A stretch of DNA of 64,000 nt from Pontibacillus yanchengensis Y32 (GTDB lineage: Bacteria > Bacillota > Bacilli > Bacillales > BH030062), in NCBI RefSeq assembly GCF_000770635.1, contig NZ_AVBF01000011.1, forward strand, positions 1 through 64,000, read 5' to 3'. Both the position numbers and the translations under genes were made by a program. Under the pieces are notes generated by a model. That model ran no database searches, had not been told where the DNA came from, and saw only the letters and a program-made list of their open reading frames with translations. Every line of letters begins with the position of its first letter. Within the stretch, counting starts at the first letter, position 1. Below, piece by piece: positions 1 to 8,815 of the stretch.

Positions 1-52
1 TACGGCTCAGTCCAGCATATACGTCGCTACCCGGGCGCTTGCGCTTTTGCTT
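1..52. repeat. End of a dispersed intergenic repeat
   Basis: This stretch contains CAGCATATACGTCGCTACCC followed by GGGCGCTTGCGC. A near copy lies at about 2206-2236 (CAGCATATATGTCGCTACCC, GGGCGCTTACGC). It therefore looks like the right-hand end of the same repeat described at 1960-2245, the rest lying outside the window. It is immediately downstream of the LCP gene stop. Confidence 0.6.
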
Positions 53-1099
53 TTACATCGGGTCTTCTTGTGTTTGGTTTTCGTCATCGTCTGCGTAGTT
101 ACTTACATCATCGCTATTATCGTCATTTTGACCAGGGGATTGATATAGGTCTAAATGGGTTTGAAGGGATGTTCGGATGTTTCGTAAGCTGTCGTCTTCT
201 AGCATGTAATAGTATAAGCCATCATCTAAGAATTGGCCTTCCCCTTCTAATTGCATCGTATCAAAGGTGATGTTGTTTCGGTTTATGACGTATTCTTTCA
301 AGGACATCATTTCATCAAAATCCATGTTCGTTTTCATGTTACTACCGATGGAATCGATGACGGATCCGTATTTGTTGATGGAGGAAGGGTTTGATGCTTT
401 ATTAAAGATTGCCTTCATTAGCTCCATTTGACGTTGTCCTCGTTCTAAGTCACTATCGTATTTTCGTGTTCGTGCTAATGCTAGTGCCTCTTCGCCATTT
501 AATTTTTGATACCCTTTTTCCAGTTCAATGGCATTATCCACATCATTACTATTTTGTTCTTTTAGATCAAACGGAACTTCAGCACTTATGCCGTTTAATG
601 AGTTAACTGTTTCAATAAAGGCATTGAAATTAAGGCGTACGTAGTAATCGACAGGTACGTTAAACATGTTTTCCACAGCTGCTATGGAGGCATCAACGCC
701 GCCAAAAGCGTGAGCGTGTGTGATTTTATCTTTATAGCCTTCTGTTGGAAGGTAAACGTATGAGTCTCGTGGGATACTGACTAATTTCATTGATTTTTCT
801 TCTTCATTTAATGTTGCCAGCACCAAAGCGTCTGATAATGGATTTTCTTTATTACGCTTCTCACTGTTATCCACACCGAGGAACAAAATTGAAATATTGT
901 CGTAGTTTGGATCGACAACCTTTTTACGCTTTTTCGATTTTTGACCACGATCTAATTCTTTTTGAGCGTCCTGTGTAACTTTTTCTGCCTTTTTCGTTAA
1001 ATAAGCTCCATATCCTGTGGCAGCCCCTGCTGTTCCTAAGAAAAATATGAGGAGGAACCAGAGAATCAGTTTTCTCTTGGATGTTTTCCTGCGTGTCAT
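53..1099 (-). CDS. LytR-CpsA-Psr (LCP) family cell-wall polymer transferase
   Basis: LCP proteins transfer undecaprenyl-linked anionic polymers such as teichoic acid to peptidoglycan on the outer membrane face. The 348-residue product has a basic N-terminus, one membrane segment at about residues 11-31, and an extracytoplasmic LCP domain. Visible LCP signatures are FLGVDNSE, SDALVLATLN, VSIPRDSYV and the arginine-rich block RTRKYDSDLERGQRQ. The C-terminus is an acidic, Asn/Asp-rich tail. The ATG is preceded by AAGGAGAA. The gene starts 4 bases after yvyE and is probably cotranscribed with it. It is likely a TagT/U/V-type ligase; which of the paralogues it matches cannot be decided from the window. 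Confidence 0.93.
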   Translation of the reverse strand: MTRRKTSKRKLILWFLLIFFLGTAGAATGYGAYLTKKAEKVTQDAQKELDRGQKSKKRKKVVDPNYDNISILFLGVDNSEKRNKENPLSDALVLATLNEEEKSMKLVSIPRDSYVYLPTEGYKDKITHAHAFGGVDASIAAVENMFNVPVDYYVRLNFNAFIETVNSLNGISAEVPFDLKEQNSNDVDNAIELEKGYQKLNGEEALALARTRKYDSDLERGQRQMELMKAIFNKASNPSSINKYGSVIDSIGSNMKTNMDFDEMMSLKEYVINRNNITFDTMQLEGEGQFLDDGLYYYMLEDDSLRNIRTSLQTHLDLYQSPGQNDDNSDDVSNYADDDENQTQEDPM

Positions 1100-1103
1100 T
1101 TTT

Positions 1104-1757
1104 CTATTCTCCTTTATGGTCTGGCGTCACATCTATTTCCATATACGACACATCGCCAGAAGTAATCGTAGCTTGATCACTCGTTAAATCAACAATCCAT
1201 GTGGAAAAGATATCTTCGTTTCCTTCTTCCACATATACTTCTATTACCACATGTTCCAGGTATTCAATCTTTTTAATGATGTATGTACTAGAACGTAGTT
1301 CATTTTCTAGTTTACCTAAGAGTGAATAGTCAGCTGTTACGTTCATCGTTCTCATCAGCTGTCTTTTTACAATACCTGTCGTATGTAATGCTTCTGAGGT
1401 AGTGCTTGAATAGGCTCTTATCAGCCCTCCTGCGCCTAGTTTAATCCCACCAAAGTAACGGGTAACGACTACTACGGTGTCTTTTAGCCCTTTTTGCTTT
1501 AGGACGTTTAGAATAGGTACTCCCGCAGTCCCACTTGGTTCTCCGTCATCATGTGCTTTTTGGATTTGATCATGTTCACCTATCATATAGGCTGAACAAT
1601 TATGAGTGGCGTCATGATGCTTTTTTTTAATTTGTTGAATAAATTCTTTCGCTTCTTCTTCCGTTTCTGCACGAGTTACATACCCAATGAAACGCGACTT
1701 TTGAATAACAATCTGTTCGGAACCGTCTCCACGTACTGTGAAATAAGTATTTAGCAT
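1104..1757 (-). CDS. yvyE: YigZ/YvyE family (IMPACT-like) protein
   Basis: This 217-residue protein belongs to the IMPACT/YigZ family, whose eukaryotic member modulates translation control; the bacterial role is poorly defined. The family signature DDGEPSGTAG is present, as is the YFGGIKLGAGGLIRAYS block, followed by a C-terminal ferredoxin-like (DUF1949-type) domain. The length is usual for the family. The ATG lies 10 bases after AGGAGG. It is divergent from degS across a repeat-filled 598-base gap, in the same relation to degSU as yvyE has in B. subtilis, and is followed after 4 bases by the LCP gene. Confidence 0.93.
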   Translation of the reverse strand: MLNTYFTVRGDGSEQIVIQKSRFIGYVTRAETEEEAKEFIQQIKKKHHDATHNCSAYMIGEHDQIQKAHDDGEPSGTAGVPILNVLKQKGLKDTVVVVTRYFGGIKLGAGGLIRAYSSTTSEALHTTGIVKRQLMRTMNVTADYSLLGKLENELRSSTYIIKKIEYLEHVVIEVYVEEGNEDIFSTWIVDLTSDQATITSGDVSYMEIDVTPDHKGE

Positions 1758-1959
1758 GTTGCAATTAACCTCCTAAAACTTCATTATAAAGGTGTAAGAA
1801 ATATTCGGCAATTCTATTCTGGAGGATGTGTAAATAGTCTTGGAAAAAATGGACAACACACCTTATGCGTCCTAACGGTCTAGAAGAGGTTATGCCGTAT
1901 CCATCTTTTTTCACTGTCTAGGAACGATAACATTTTGGTTAATGTGAAATGTAATAATC

Positions 1960-2245
1960 TTTAGGAGCCACGTCCAGCTCCAGCGCCCAGCGACTAGTAT
2001 GCTTCCCTCGCCTCCGTACGATAAGTTAACATCGAATCACTACGTTCTTCGTGTTGCCTTTATCTCCTACGATATCAGGGGAAGTTCTGGGGTGAAGAAG
2101 GTTCGATTAAAATCGCTGCATCGTGCAGCAACATCGAACTGACCTACATCCTGTAGGCCCGCATCACGCAGCAACATCGAACCAACCTACGTCGTGTAGG
2201 CCGCAGCATATATGTCGCTACCCGGGCGCTTACGCATTTGTTCCT
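1960..2245. repeat. Composite intergenic repeat element between yvyE and degS
   Basis: Most of the yvyE-degS gap is filled by a repeat-like block. It opens with GTCCAGCTCCAGCGCCCAGC, the start typical of widespread Bacillaceae intergenic repeats, and closes with the GGGCGCTTACGC end also seen at position 1-40. Inside are two tandem copies of a roughly 43-base unit (about 2120-2160 and 2163-2203) sharing GCAGCAACATCGAAC and a CCTAC...GTAGG hairpin. No gene is visible here. Its effect on degSU or yvyE transcription is unknown. Confidence 0.7.
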
Positions 2246-2355
2246 AGTATGTCATGTTAAAGATTAGCTTTTTTTGATTTTTATAGGGAAAACCCCCACA
2301 AATATGAGTAGGAAAAACGAATGATTATTTGAACATAGTTGGAGGAGACGTTCGT

Positions 2356-3498
2356 ATGTCGGAGAACAAAATTGGTGAAAAAGCACTTGATTCCATCATC
2401 GGTGAGATGATTGACACCGTTACGAATAGTAAGGATGAAATTTTCGAGATAGGTGAGCAATCTCGCACAGAATTTGAACAATTAAATACAGAGTTAAAAG
2501 AAACGAAAACACAAGTCGTCGAAATCATTGATGAAGGCGACAAGCTAGAACGACAAGTTCGCTTCTCAAGGATGAGACTCTCAGAAGTTAGCAAACACTT
2601 CGACAAATATTCAGAGGGTCAAATACGAGAAGTGTATGAGCAGACACACCAACTCCAAATGCAACTCTCTGTGAAGCGTGAACAGGAAAAGCAACTACGG
2701 GAAAAACGAGACGAACTAGAACAGCGCTTGCGCCGATTAGAAGAAACCGTGGAACGAGCAGATGCTCTTGGTGGAAAAATATCGGTCGTGCTAAATTACC
2801 TCAACAAGGACTTCCGACAAGTATCGGAGACGCTTGAGGATGCACGTGAAAAGCAGGCATTTGGTCTTCAGATTATCGAAGCTCAAGAAGAGGAGCGTAG
2901 ACGGCTATCCAGGGAAATTCATGATGGACCTGCCCAAATGCTCGCCAATGTGATGCTGCGATCGGAGCTTGTTGACCGTACTTTCCGGGAACGCGGTGTT
3001 GATGAAGCCATCAAGGAAATCAAAGATGTACGAAAAATGGTCCGTTCTGCCCTCTATGAGGTACGCAGAATTATCTATGATTTACGACCGATGGCACTAG
3101 ACGATTTAGGTTTAGTACCGACACTAAAAAAATACTTAGCGACAATCGAAGAGTATAATACGGATTTAGAAATCCAGTTTACGTCTCATGGGGAAGAAAA
3201 ACGTCTTGACTCTAAATATGAGGTTGCCTTATTCCGACTTGTACAGGAAGCAACACAAAACGCAGTAAAACATGCAGAGGCAAAGCTTATACATGTAAGT
3301 TTCGAATTGACTAGAAACACTGTAAATATAGTAGTGAAGGATAACGGTAAAGGCTTTGATACTGGTCAGAAGAAAGAAAAATCCTTCGGGCTCGTCGGCA
3401 TGAAAGAACGCGTCGAGATGTTAGAAGGGGAATTGAGTATTGATTCTGAAATAGGACAAGGCACTGTTATCATGATTCAGGTCCCACTAAATAAGTAG
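2356..3498 (+). CDS. degS: Sensor histidine kinase DegS
   Basis: DegS is a cytoplasmic kinase and phosphatase for DegU, controlling exoenzymes, competence, biofilm and motility. The 380-residue product has a long N-terminal coiled-coil sensor region (about residues 1-170), a HisKA_3 dimerisation box with the phospho-acceptor His at residue 189 (SREIHDGPAQML) and an HATPase domain with DNGKGFD and GLVGMKERV. There is no membrane segment, as expected. An upstream in-frame ATG at 2329 exists, but the start at 2356 is chosen because GGAGGAG lies 9 bases before it and the N-terminus then aligns with known DegS. degU follows after 210 bases. Confidence 0.96.
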   Translation: MSENKIGEKALDSIIGEMIDTVTNSKDEIFEIGEQSRTEFEQLNTELKETKTQVVEIIDEGDKLERQVRFSRMRLSEVSKHFDKYSEGQIREVYEQTHQLQMQLSVKREQEKQLREKRDELEQRLRRLEETVERADALGGKISVVLNYLNKDFRQVSETLEDAREKQAFGLQIIEAQEEERRRLSREIHDGPAQMLANVMLRSELVDRTFRERGVDEAIKEIKDVRKMVRSALYEVRRIIYDLRPMALDDLGLVPTLKKYLATIEEYNTDLEIQFTSHGEEKRLDSKYEVALFRLVQEATQNAVKHAEAKLIHVSFELTRNTVNIVVKDNGKGFDTGQKKEKSFGLVGMKERVEMLEGELSIDSEIGQGTVIMIQVPLNK

Positions 3499-3708
3499 CA
3501 GAAAATGTAAATACTATTATCTAGTTCCTGTTTATATTATAATAGGATTAATAGAGGATGATAACGACTTTAGATTGGCTACCAAACGCCTACTTGTCGT
3601 GAAAGTAAGGATGTACGACTCACATATATAGAGAAAATTAGGGGATTAAAAAAAGAAAACTCAATGACTGAACTGTGGAATTATTTGGATATGGGAGGAC
3701 TCTAAGCC

Positions 3709-4395
3709 ATGACCACTAGAATTGTATTAATTGATGACCATAAATTATTCCGTGAAGGTGTAAAGCGGATTCTTGAATTTGAACCAACCTTCAATGTAGT
3801 AGCGGAAGGCGATGATGGTAATTCTGCAGAACAATTAGTAGAAGAACATAATCCTGATGTTGTCCTAATGGATATCAACATGCCTCAAGTAAATGGGGTA
3901 CAAGCTACTTCAGAACTAATCAATGAATTTCCAGAGCTAAAAGTAATTATTCTTTCTATCCACGACGATGAAAACTATGTGACACATGCCCTTAAAACGG
4001 GCGCCCAAGGTTATCTACTGAAGGAAATGGACTCTGATGCTTTAATCGAAGCTATCAAAGTCGTAAGTGAAGGTGGATCATACCTTCATCCAAAAGTAAC
4101 CCATAACCTTGTAAGAGAATATCGCCGTCTAGCTGATGATGGTGGCGGTGGCACAGCTCAAGCGAGCAAAACGATTGAGTATCGTAAGCCACTTCATCTG
4201 CTGACACGTCGTGAATGTGAAGTACTACAACTTCTTGCTGATGGCAAAAGCAACCGTGGCGTTGCAGAAGCGTTATTCATTAGCGAGAAGACTGTTAAGA
4301 ACCACGTAAGTAACATTCTACAAAAAATGAACGTAAATGATCGTACCCAGGCTGTTGTAACAGCTATCAAAAATGGTTGGGTCGAAGTTTTATAA
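3709..4395 (+). CDS. degU: Response regulator DegU
   Basis: DegU is a NarL/LuxR-type DNA-binding regulator acting with DegS on secreted enzymes, competence and flagellar genes. The 228-residue protein has a receiver domain with acidic pair D9/D10, phospho-acceptor D55 (VVLMDINMP) and Lys in LLKEMD, then a glycine-rich linker (DDGGGGTAQ) and a LuxR helix-turn-helix ([32 protein letters not shown]). GGAGG precedes the ATG. The 210 bases between degS and degU leave room for an internal promoter, as B. subtilis has. A terminator follows at 4411-4446. Confidence 0.97.
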   Translation: MTTRIVLIDDHKLFREGVKRILEFEPTFNVVAEGDDGNSAEQLVEEHNPDVVLMDINMPQVNGVQATSELINEFPELKVIILSIHDDENYVTHALKTGAQGYLLKEMDSDALIEAIKVVSEGGSYLHPKVTHNLVREYRRLADDGGGGTAQASKTIEYRKPLHLLTRRECEVLQLLADGKSNRGVAEALFISEKTVKNHVSNILQKMNVNDRTQAVVTAIKNGWVEVL

Positions 4396-4410
4396 AATGG
4401 TCAAATGAGC

Positions 4411-4446
4411 TAGCTCTGGAATGGAAGACATTCTAGAGCTTTTTTA
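4411..4446 (+). terminator. Intrinsic terminator after degU
   Basis: AGCTCTGGAATG and CATTCTAGAGCT form a 12-base-pair stem with one wobble and a GAAGA loop, followed by a run of six T. Confidence 0.85.
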
Positions 4447-4664
4447 TTTATAGATGGGACCTCTTGATTGGTAGTAGCATAAGCAAATACTATCATTTGC
4501 AAAAGATCATCACTACACAAGCCTGACTAGGATGTATTACGCACTTGCGCTTTTCTTTTAAAATCAAGGGTGCATTCTTTACTGCCTTCATGTAAAATTA
4601 GATGTATGCTTACATAATTTTCATAGAGTGAAAATTAGTTAAATACGTAAGGGAGTACGATACG

Positions 4665-5507
4665 ATGAAGACAGCGATTCTAACAGATAGTACCGCCTAT
4701 ATACCGCCAGATCTACGGGAGCGCTGGAATATCCATATGGTCCCGCTTAATGTATTGATAAAAAATGAGAGCTACCGGGAAGAAATAGATCTAACAGCTG
4801 ATGACTTTTATGATATGGTTCGTGGTGATGTAGAGCTTCCGAAGACATCGCAGCCATCTATTGGTGTGATTACCGAAAAGCTGGAGGAACTCTCCCGCGA
4901 TTACGATGCGGTCGTCGCTATTCACTTGTCTAGTGGAATTAGTGGAACCTATCAAGCTACTGTTACGGCAGCAGATATGGTAGAGGGGCTCGATGTGCAT
5001 GTGTTTGATTCTGAAATTAGCTGTATGGTGCAAGGGTTTTACGTGCAAGAAGCAACTGAAATGGCTAACCAAGGAGAAACACCGGAACAAATTATCGAAC
5101 GCCTGAAACATATGAAAACGTCCGTTCAAGCCTATTTTATGGTGGATAACTTATCCCATCTGCACAGAGGTGGCAGGTTAAGCGGAGCTCAGGCGATTGT
5201 AGGAAGCCTTCTGCAGGTGAAGCCTGTTCTCCATTTTGTTGATACGAAAATCGTGCCGTTTGAAAAGATCCGCACAAGCAAAAAAGCCATCAAACGCGTC
5301 AAAGGCTTATTTGAAGAAGTGGCCGAGCAAGGAGAACCAATGCGCGCCACGATTATTCACGCGAATCGAAAAGAAGAAGCGGAAACCATCATGAACGAGC
5401 TCCAGGACAAGTATCCACACGTAGAGTTTGTCTTAAGCTACTTTGGCCCCGTTATTGGGACACATCTTGGCGAAGGTGCGCTTGGAATTGGTTGGTATAA
5501 GAAATAA
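4665..5507 (+). CDS. DegV family fatty-acid-binding protein
   Basis: This 280-residue protein is of the DegV/FakB fold, which binds a fatty acid in a deep pocket and in FakB proteins presents it to the kinase FakA. Visible signatures are AILTDSTAY at the N-terminus, TSQPS, the SSGISGTYQAT loop, SEISCMVQG, LHRGGRLSG and GALGIGWY at the C-terminus. Length is usual. It occupies the place of B. subtilis yviA (degV), directly after degU. The ATG follows AAGGGAG. It ends at a terminator shared with the convergent lipoprotein gene. The lipid it binds cannot be told from sequence. Confidence 0.94.
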   Translation: MKTAILTDSTAYIPPDLRERWNIHMVPLNVLIKNESYREEIDLTADDFYDMVRGDVELPKTSQPSIGVITEKLEELSRDYDAVVAIHLSSGISGTYQATVTAADMVEGLDVHVFDSEISCMVQGFYVQEATEMANQGETPEQIIERLKHMKTSVQAYFMVDNLSHLHRGGRLSGAQAIVGSLLQVKPVLHFVDTKIVPFEKIRTSKKAIKRVKGLFEEVAEQGEPMRATIIHANRKEEAETIMNELQDKYPHVEFVLSYFGPVIGTHLGEGALGIGWYKK

Positions 5508-5512
5508 AGAAA

Positions 5513-5539
5513 GGGAACTTCTTGTTAGTAGAAGTTCCC
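5513..5539. terminator. Bidirectional terminator between degV and the lipoprotein gene
   Basis: GGGAACTTCT and AGAAGTTCCC form a perfect 10-base-pair stem between two convergent genes. A-rich flanks lie on the left, with only a weak T run on the right, so it is better placed to serve the minus-strand gene. Confidence 0.65.
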
Positions 5540-5549
5540 AAAGATTTGG

Positions 5550-6062
5550 TTAGATCTCATCTTTAATCGTTAACGATTGCACGTTTTGCTCTCCTTCTTG
5601 TTCTACAATAAGGGTGAGTTCCCAGGCGTCTTTTTCCTCCACGTATGCGATAGACTTTACCGCCACAATACCTCTCGTTGCGTCAATCTGTTCTAACCCT
5701 TTTTGAATCATGTCCTTTTCGGAGAAGAAGGAGCCTTTAGGTTTAGCTGTATTCATCAGTTTGATTTGCTTTACAGTGCCTTGGCTAGGGTAGGATTCTT
5801 GAATTCCACCGCGATACCATACTCGTACCTGTTCCCCGATTTGTATGATTTCTGGAGCCTCAGAAGTCCAAATAGCTTTGAGAACATGTTCTTTATCCCC
5901 ATTTTCTCCAGGTTTGGAGGAAACCACTAATATCTCACCATCTCGTTTATCCATCACATACCCTTGTATATCAGGGTCACTCTTGATTGGTACGAACTTT
6001 TTTTCATTTTGACATCCACTTAGGATAAACAGAATCGTCAGTATTAGGAGTACTTTCTTCAT
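5550..6062 (-). CDS. DUF3221/YobA-like lipoprotein
   Basis: This is a predicted lipoprotein of 170 residues. The N-terminus MKKVLLILTILFILSGC ends in a lipobox (LSGC), so the mature protein would be tethered to the outer face of the membrane. The body has the beta-rich pattern of DUF3221 proteins: GYVMDKRDGEILVVS, then IQIGEQVRVWYRGGIQESYPSQG, a small OB-like domain. A longer start 15 bases upstream is possible, but that ATG sits inside the GGAGAAG ribosome site that serves the internal ATG. The function is unknown. It is convergent with degV and divergent from comFA. Confidence 0.8.
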   Translation of the reverse strand: MKKVLLILTILFILSGCQNEKKFVPIKSDPDIQGYVMDKRDGEILVVSSKPGENGDKEHVLKAIWTSEAPEIIQIGEQVRVWYRGGIQESYPSQGTVKQIKLMNTAKPKGSFFSEKDMIQKGLEQIDATRGIVAVKSIAYVEEKDAWELTLIVEQEGEQNVQSLTIKDEI

Positions 6063-6145
6063 AAGTATCTTCTCCATTCGGTTTATATGTAAAAATTTTA
6101 TAACTATACGATATCACATCAATCAAATGAAAAAGGAGCAAACCG

Positions 6146-7549
6146 ATGATTTTTTCTATGAGTATGTCTTTTGATTGGATTCCCTCTCCGTTAACCTCCG
6201 TATCTTCCCCTCATTCTTCTAAACTAGCAGGCCGTCTCTGGCTGGAAGCAAATCTCCCATTATCGACAGAAGAAACAGCCGATCTCATCGAAAAAGGGCT
6301 ATTAACCCGTGTACCTGCACTGGAATCAAATTGGTGGGGGAGGCGCTGTCGTCGTTGTGGAAATACGACGGAACGATTGATAGTCCCTTGGCCGTGTGGG
6401 TGTGGACAAACGTGCCATTACTGCCGAAGCTGTATTGAGATGGGTCGAATAAGTAGTTGTACATCGTTTCTGTTGTGGACAGGCGCAGATCCAGACTGGC
6501 ACCAGCATGTGGATGCTTGTGCATGGACGGGACAATTGACACCTTTTCAACAACAGGGAGCGGACCGTATCGTGGATACTGTGGAGAACCAAGGTCGTTT
6601 GCTCGTCTGGGCTGTGTGTGGTGCTGGGAAAACGGAGATGCTGTTCCCTGGTTTGGAGCGAGCATTGGCGCTTGGACGCCGAATTTGCCTGGCCACACCA
6701 CGCTCGGATGTTGTCCGAGAACTAAAGCCTCGCTTGCAACAAGCTTTTCCACATGTGGATATCGCCGCGCTTTACGGTGGAAGTGACGATGTGGATGACG
6801 GTGCACAATTTATTATCGCAACCACTCATCAATTATTAAAATATGCTCGTGCTTTTGACATGATGATCATCGATGAAGTCGATGCCTTTCCGTACCACTC
6901 CGATCCGAAACTCCATTTTGCCGCAGCCCGCTCGTTAAAACGACATGCCTCGCTCATCTACTTAACAGCTACACCACGCTTTTCTCTCAAAGCCTCTTCT
7001 TATCTAAAAAAGCTGCCTACCGTGTTTGTTCCAGAACGGTACCACGGTCACCCCTTGCCAGTACCTCGTTTTTTAGCTGCCTTTGATACGAAGGCTTCTT
7101 TTCCAAAAAACCAACTCCCAAAAACATTCAACGATTGGCTCCATCAAAAGAAAAACGAAAAACGCCGTGTTATCGTCTTTGTTCCTACAATTAAAATGGC
7201 CGAGACACTGGCTGCCATTCTGGACGGCGCTGTGTATGTACATAGTGAAGATGCGGAACGAAAGGAAAAGGTGCAGCAATTTCGAGATAAGGAGATTTCC
7301 TTGCTAATTACTACCACGATTTTGGAGCGGGGTGTGACGTTTCCTTCTATTGATGTAGCTGTGATTGACGCAGGTCATCTGGTGTTTGATGAAGCGGCTT
7401 TAGTACAAATCGCAGGCAGAGCTGGTAGGAGCGCAGCTGATCCGTATGGGGATGTTGTCTTTTTTCATAGCGGTAAAAGTAGCGCGATGGTCCGCGCACG
7501 TGAAGCGATTCAAGATATGAATAGAAGAGCTCGAAAGGAGAAGCGGTAG
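6146..7549 (+). CDS. comFA: Competence DNA-uptake helicase ComFA
   Basis: ComFA is a DEAD-like ATPase that helps drive single-stranded DNA through the ComEC channel. The 467-residue product has an N-terminal zinc finger (CRRCGNTT...CGCGQTCHYCRSC, about residues 70-105), Walker A (GAGKTE), Walker B (IIDEVDAFP), motif III (YLTATPRF) and a helicase C domain ending in QIAGRAGRSAADPYGDV. AAGGAG precedes the ATG. comFC starts one base after its stop, so the two are an operon; comFB, which lies between them in B. subtilis, is missing. A canonical ComK box was not evident upstream. Confidence 0.96.
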   Translation: MIFSMSMSFDWIPSPLTSVSSPHSSKLAGRLWLEANLPLSTEETADLIEKGLLTRVPALESNWWGRRCRRCGNTTERLIVPWPCGCGQTCHYCRSCIEMGRISSCTSFLLWTGADPDWHQHVDACAWTGQLTPFQQQGADRIVDTVENQGRLLVWAVCGAGKTEMLFPGLERALALGRRICLATPRSDVVRELKPRLQQAFPHVDIAALYGGSDDVDDGAQFIIATTHQLLKYARAFDMMIIDEVDAFPYHSDPKLHFAAARSLKRHASLIYLTATPRFSLKASSYLKKLPTVFVPERYHGHPLPVPRFLAAFDTKASFPKNQLPKTFNDWLHQKKNEKRRVIVFVPTIKMAETLAAILDGAVYVHSEDAERKEKVQQFRDKEISLLITTTILERGVTFPSIDVAVIDAGHLVFDEAALVQIAGRAGRSAADPYGDVVFFHSGKSSAMVRAREAIQDMNRRARKEKR

Positions 7550-7550
7550 T

Positions 7551-8222
7551 ATGCACTGTTTATGGTGTGATGAGGAACAGGTTCCGGAAGTAGTATGGAC
7601 GACAGTGCTTGCTCCGCGAAAAGAGAAGGTTGTCTGTGAAGCATGTGCTAGTCAGTTTTCTGTACTACAGGGAAGTCAATGTCCTCGGTGTGCGCGACCG
7701 ATGGAGAAAGCGGAGATATGTTCCGATTGTATTAGGTGGCAGGAACAATCCGCAGCGCTGAAGCGGAATGTATCCGTTTATGAGTATAATAATTGGATGA
7801 AAGATGTGATTGCCAAATGGAAATATCGCGGGGATTATGTGCTGGTAGGTCTTTTCAAAGATCAAATAGTAAGCAGTTTCACACATGCATTTCCTTCAAA
7901 AGAAGCTTTCCTTGTACCTATACCGTTAAGTGAGGAGAGGCTCGCGGAAAGAGGGTTCAATCAAGCGCTCGCGATTGCCGAGTGTTTAGATTTACCAATC
8001 GAACAGGCCTTGAGTCGCATTAACTCTGAAAAACAATCGAAGAAAACTAGGGCGGACCGCATGCGTTCGACCAACCCATTTCAGGTGATTTTGCCTATTA
8101 AACAGCCGGTTATCCTCGTCGATGATATATATACAACAGGTCGTACCCTGCAATTTGCGGCAGAAGCATTGGTGCGCGAAGGTTGTCCTCGCGTTGAGGC
8201 ATTTACGCTTGTTCGAGGGTAA
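7551..8222 (+). CDS. comFC: ComF family phosphoribosyltransferase-like protein ComFC
   Basis: ComFC is needed for efficient transformation and partners ComFA. The 223-residue protein has an N-terminal zinc ribbon (CLWCDEEQ and CEAC, then CPRC and CSDC) and a type I phosphoribosyltransferase domain with the PRPP loop VILVDDIYTTGRTL near residues 185-198. The signature RGFNQALAIAECL is also present. Its ATG lies two bases after the comFA stop, with AAGGAG inside the comFA end. Confidence 0.95.
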   Translation: MHCLWCDEEQVPEVVWTTVLAPRKEKVVCEACASQFSVLQGSQCPRCARPMEKAEICSDCIRWQEQSAALKRNVSVYEYNNWMKDVIAKWKYRGDYVLVGLFKDQIVSSFTHAFPSKEAFLVPIPLSEERLAERGFNQALAIAECLDLPIEQALSRINSEKQSKKTRADRMRSTNPFQVILPIKQPVILVDDIYTTGRTLQFAAEALVREGCPRVEAFTLVRG

Positions 8223-8249
8223 GTCATTCAAAAACTCCTTTAAAAACCT

Positions 8250-8278
8250 TTTAGATTCTGTAAACCTGACGATATAAT
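8250..8278 (+). promoter_or_regulatory. Possible sigma-A promoter for yvyF
   Basis: TTTAGA (8250-8255), a 17-base spacer and TATAAT (8273-8278) lie about 30 bases before the yvyF start. The -10 is perfect and the -35 matches 4 of 6. Confidence 0.55.
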
Positions 8279-8309
8279 AGGAAGAAGATGAACAGAAGGA
8301 GAGAGAGCT

Positions 8310-8741
8310 ATGGGGGAATTAGCGAACTGCCCGCGTTGTAACGCGTTATTTATGAAACAATTTAAATCCATTTGCGAGAATTGCTATAAAGAGGAAGAGC
8401 GAGATTTTGATACCGTCTATCAATTTATTCGTAAAAAAGAGAACCGCACGTCCACTGTTGATGAAGTTGTTGAGGCAACAGGGGTTAAGAGGGAAGTGAT
8501 TATGAAATTTGTGAAAGAAGGACGACTACGTACAGGGATGTTTCCGAATTTAACGTATCCTTGTCAAAAATGCGGTGAGCCGATTAACGAAGGAAAAATT
8601 TGTGGAAATTGCTCATCGGAGATTAACACCGAGCTAAAACGTGAACAAGAGATAGAAGAGGTTGAAAGAGCCAATAAAATAAAAGAGCGGAAGCATTCTA
8701 CTTATATATCAGGAGTTACTTCAAGAAAAAATCATAGATAA
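8310..8741 (+). CDS. yvyF: Flagellar operon protein YvyF (TIGR03826 type)
   Basis: This 143-residue protein is encoded at the head of the flgM operon in Bacillaceae. It has an N-terminal zinc knuckle (CPRC, CENC), a helix-turn-helix-like middle (TSTVDEVVEATGVKREVIMKF), a second zinc knuckle (CQKCG, CGNC) and a charged coiled-coil tail. These features suggest a regulatory or RNA/DNA-binding role, but the function is not established. It stands between the comF genes and a sigma-D promoter, so it can be read both from its own promoter and perhaps by readthrough from comFC. Confidence 0.9.
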   Translation: MGELANCPRCNALFMKQFKSICENCYKEEERDFDTVYQFIRKKENRTSTVDEVVEATGVKREVIMKFVKEGRLRTGMFPNLTYPCQKCGEPINEGKICGNCSSEINTELKREQEIEEVERANKIKERKHSTYISGVTSRKNHR

Positions 8742-8743
8742 TT

Positions 8744-8769
8744 TAACTTTTTGTTAAAATAGCCGATAT
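8744..8769 (+). promoter_or_regulatory. Sigma-D promoter for flgM
   Basis: TAAC (8744-8747), 14 bases, then GCCGATAT (8762-8769), which matches the B. subtilis SigD -10 exactly. It lies 46 bases before the flgM start. FlgM is the anti-sigma-D factor, so this is the expected feedback arrangement. Confidence 0.85.
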
Positions 8770-8815
8770 AATAAGTAGAAATGTGACGGTAGCTTTTTAG
8801 AAAGAGGTGGTCCAA

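Noticed and set aside
6078-6145. ComK box before comFA
   Set aside because: AAAAATTTT near 6090 is AT-rich but does not show two AAAA-N5-TTTT boxes at proper spacing.
6285-6806. 173-residue minus-strand frame inside comFA
   Set aside because: It lies fully within a well-supported helicase gene and is His/Pro/Arg-rich in the manner of shadow frames.
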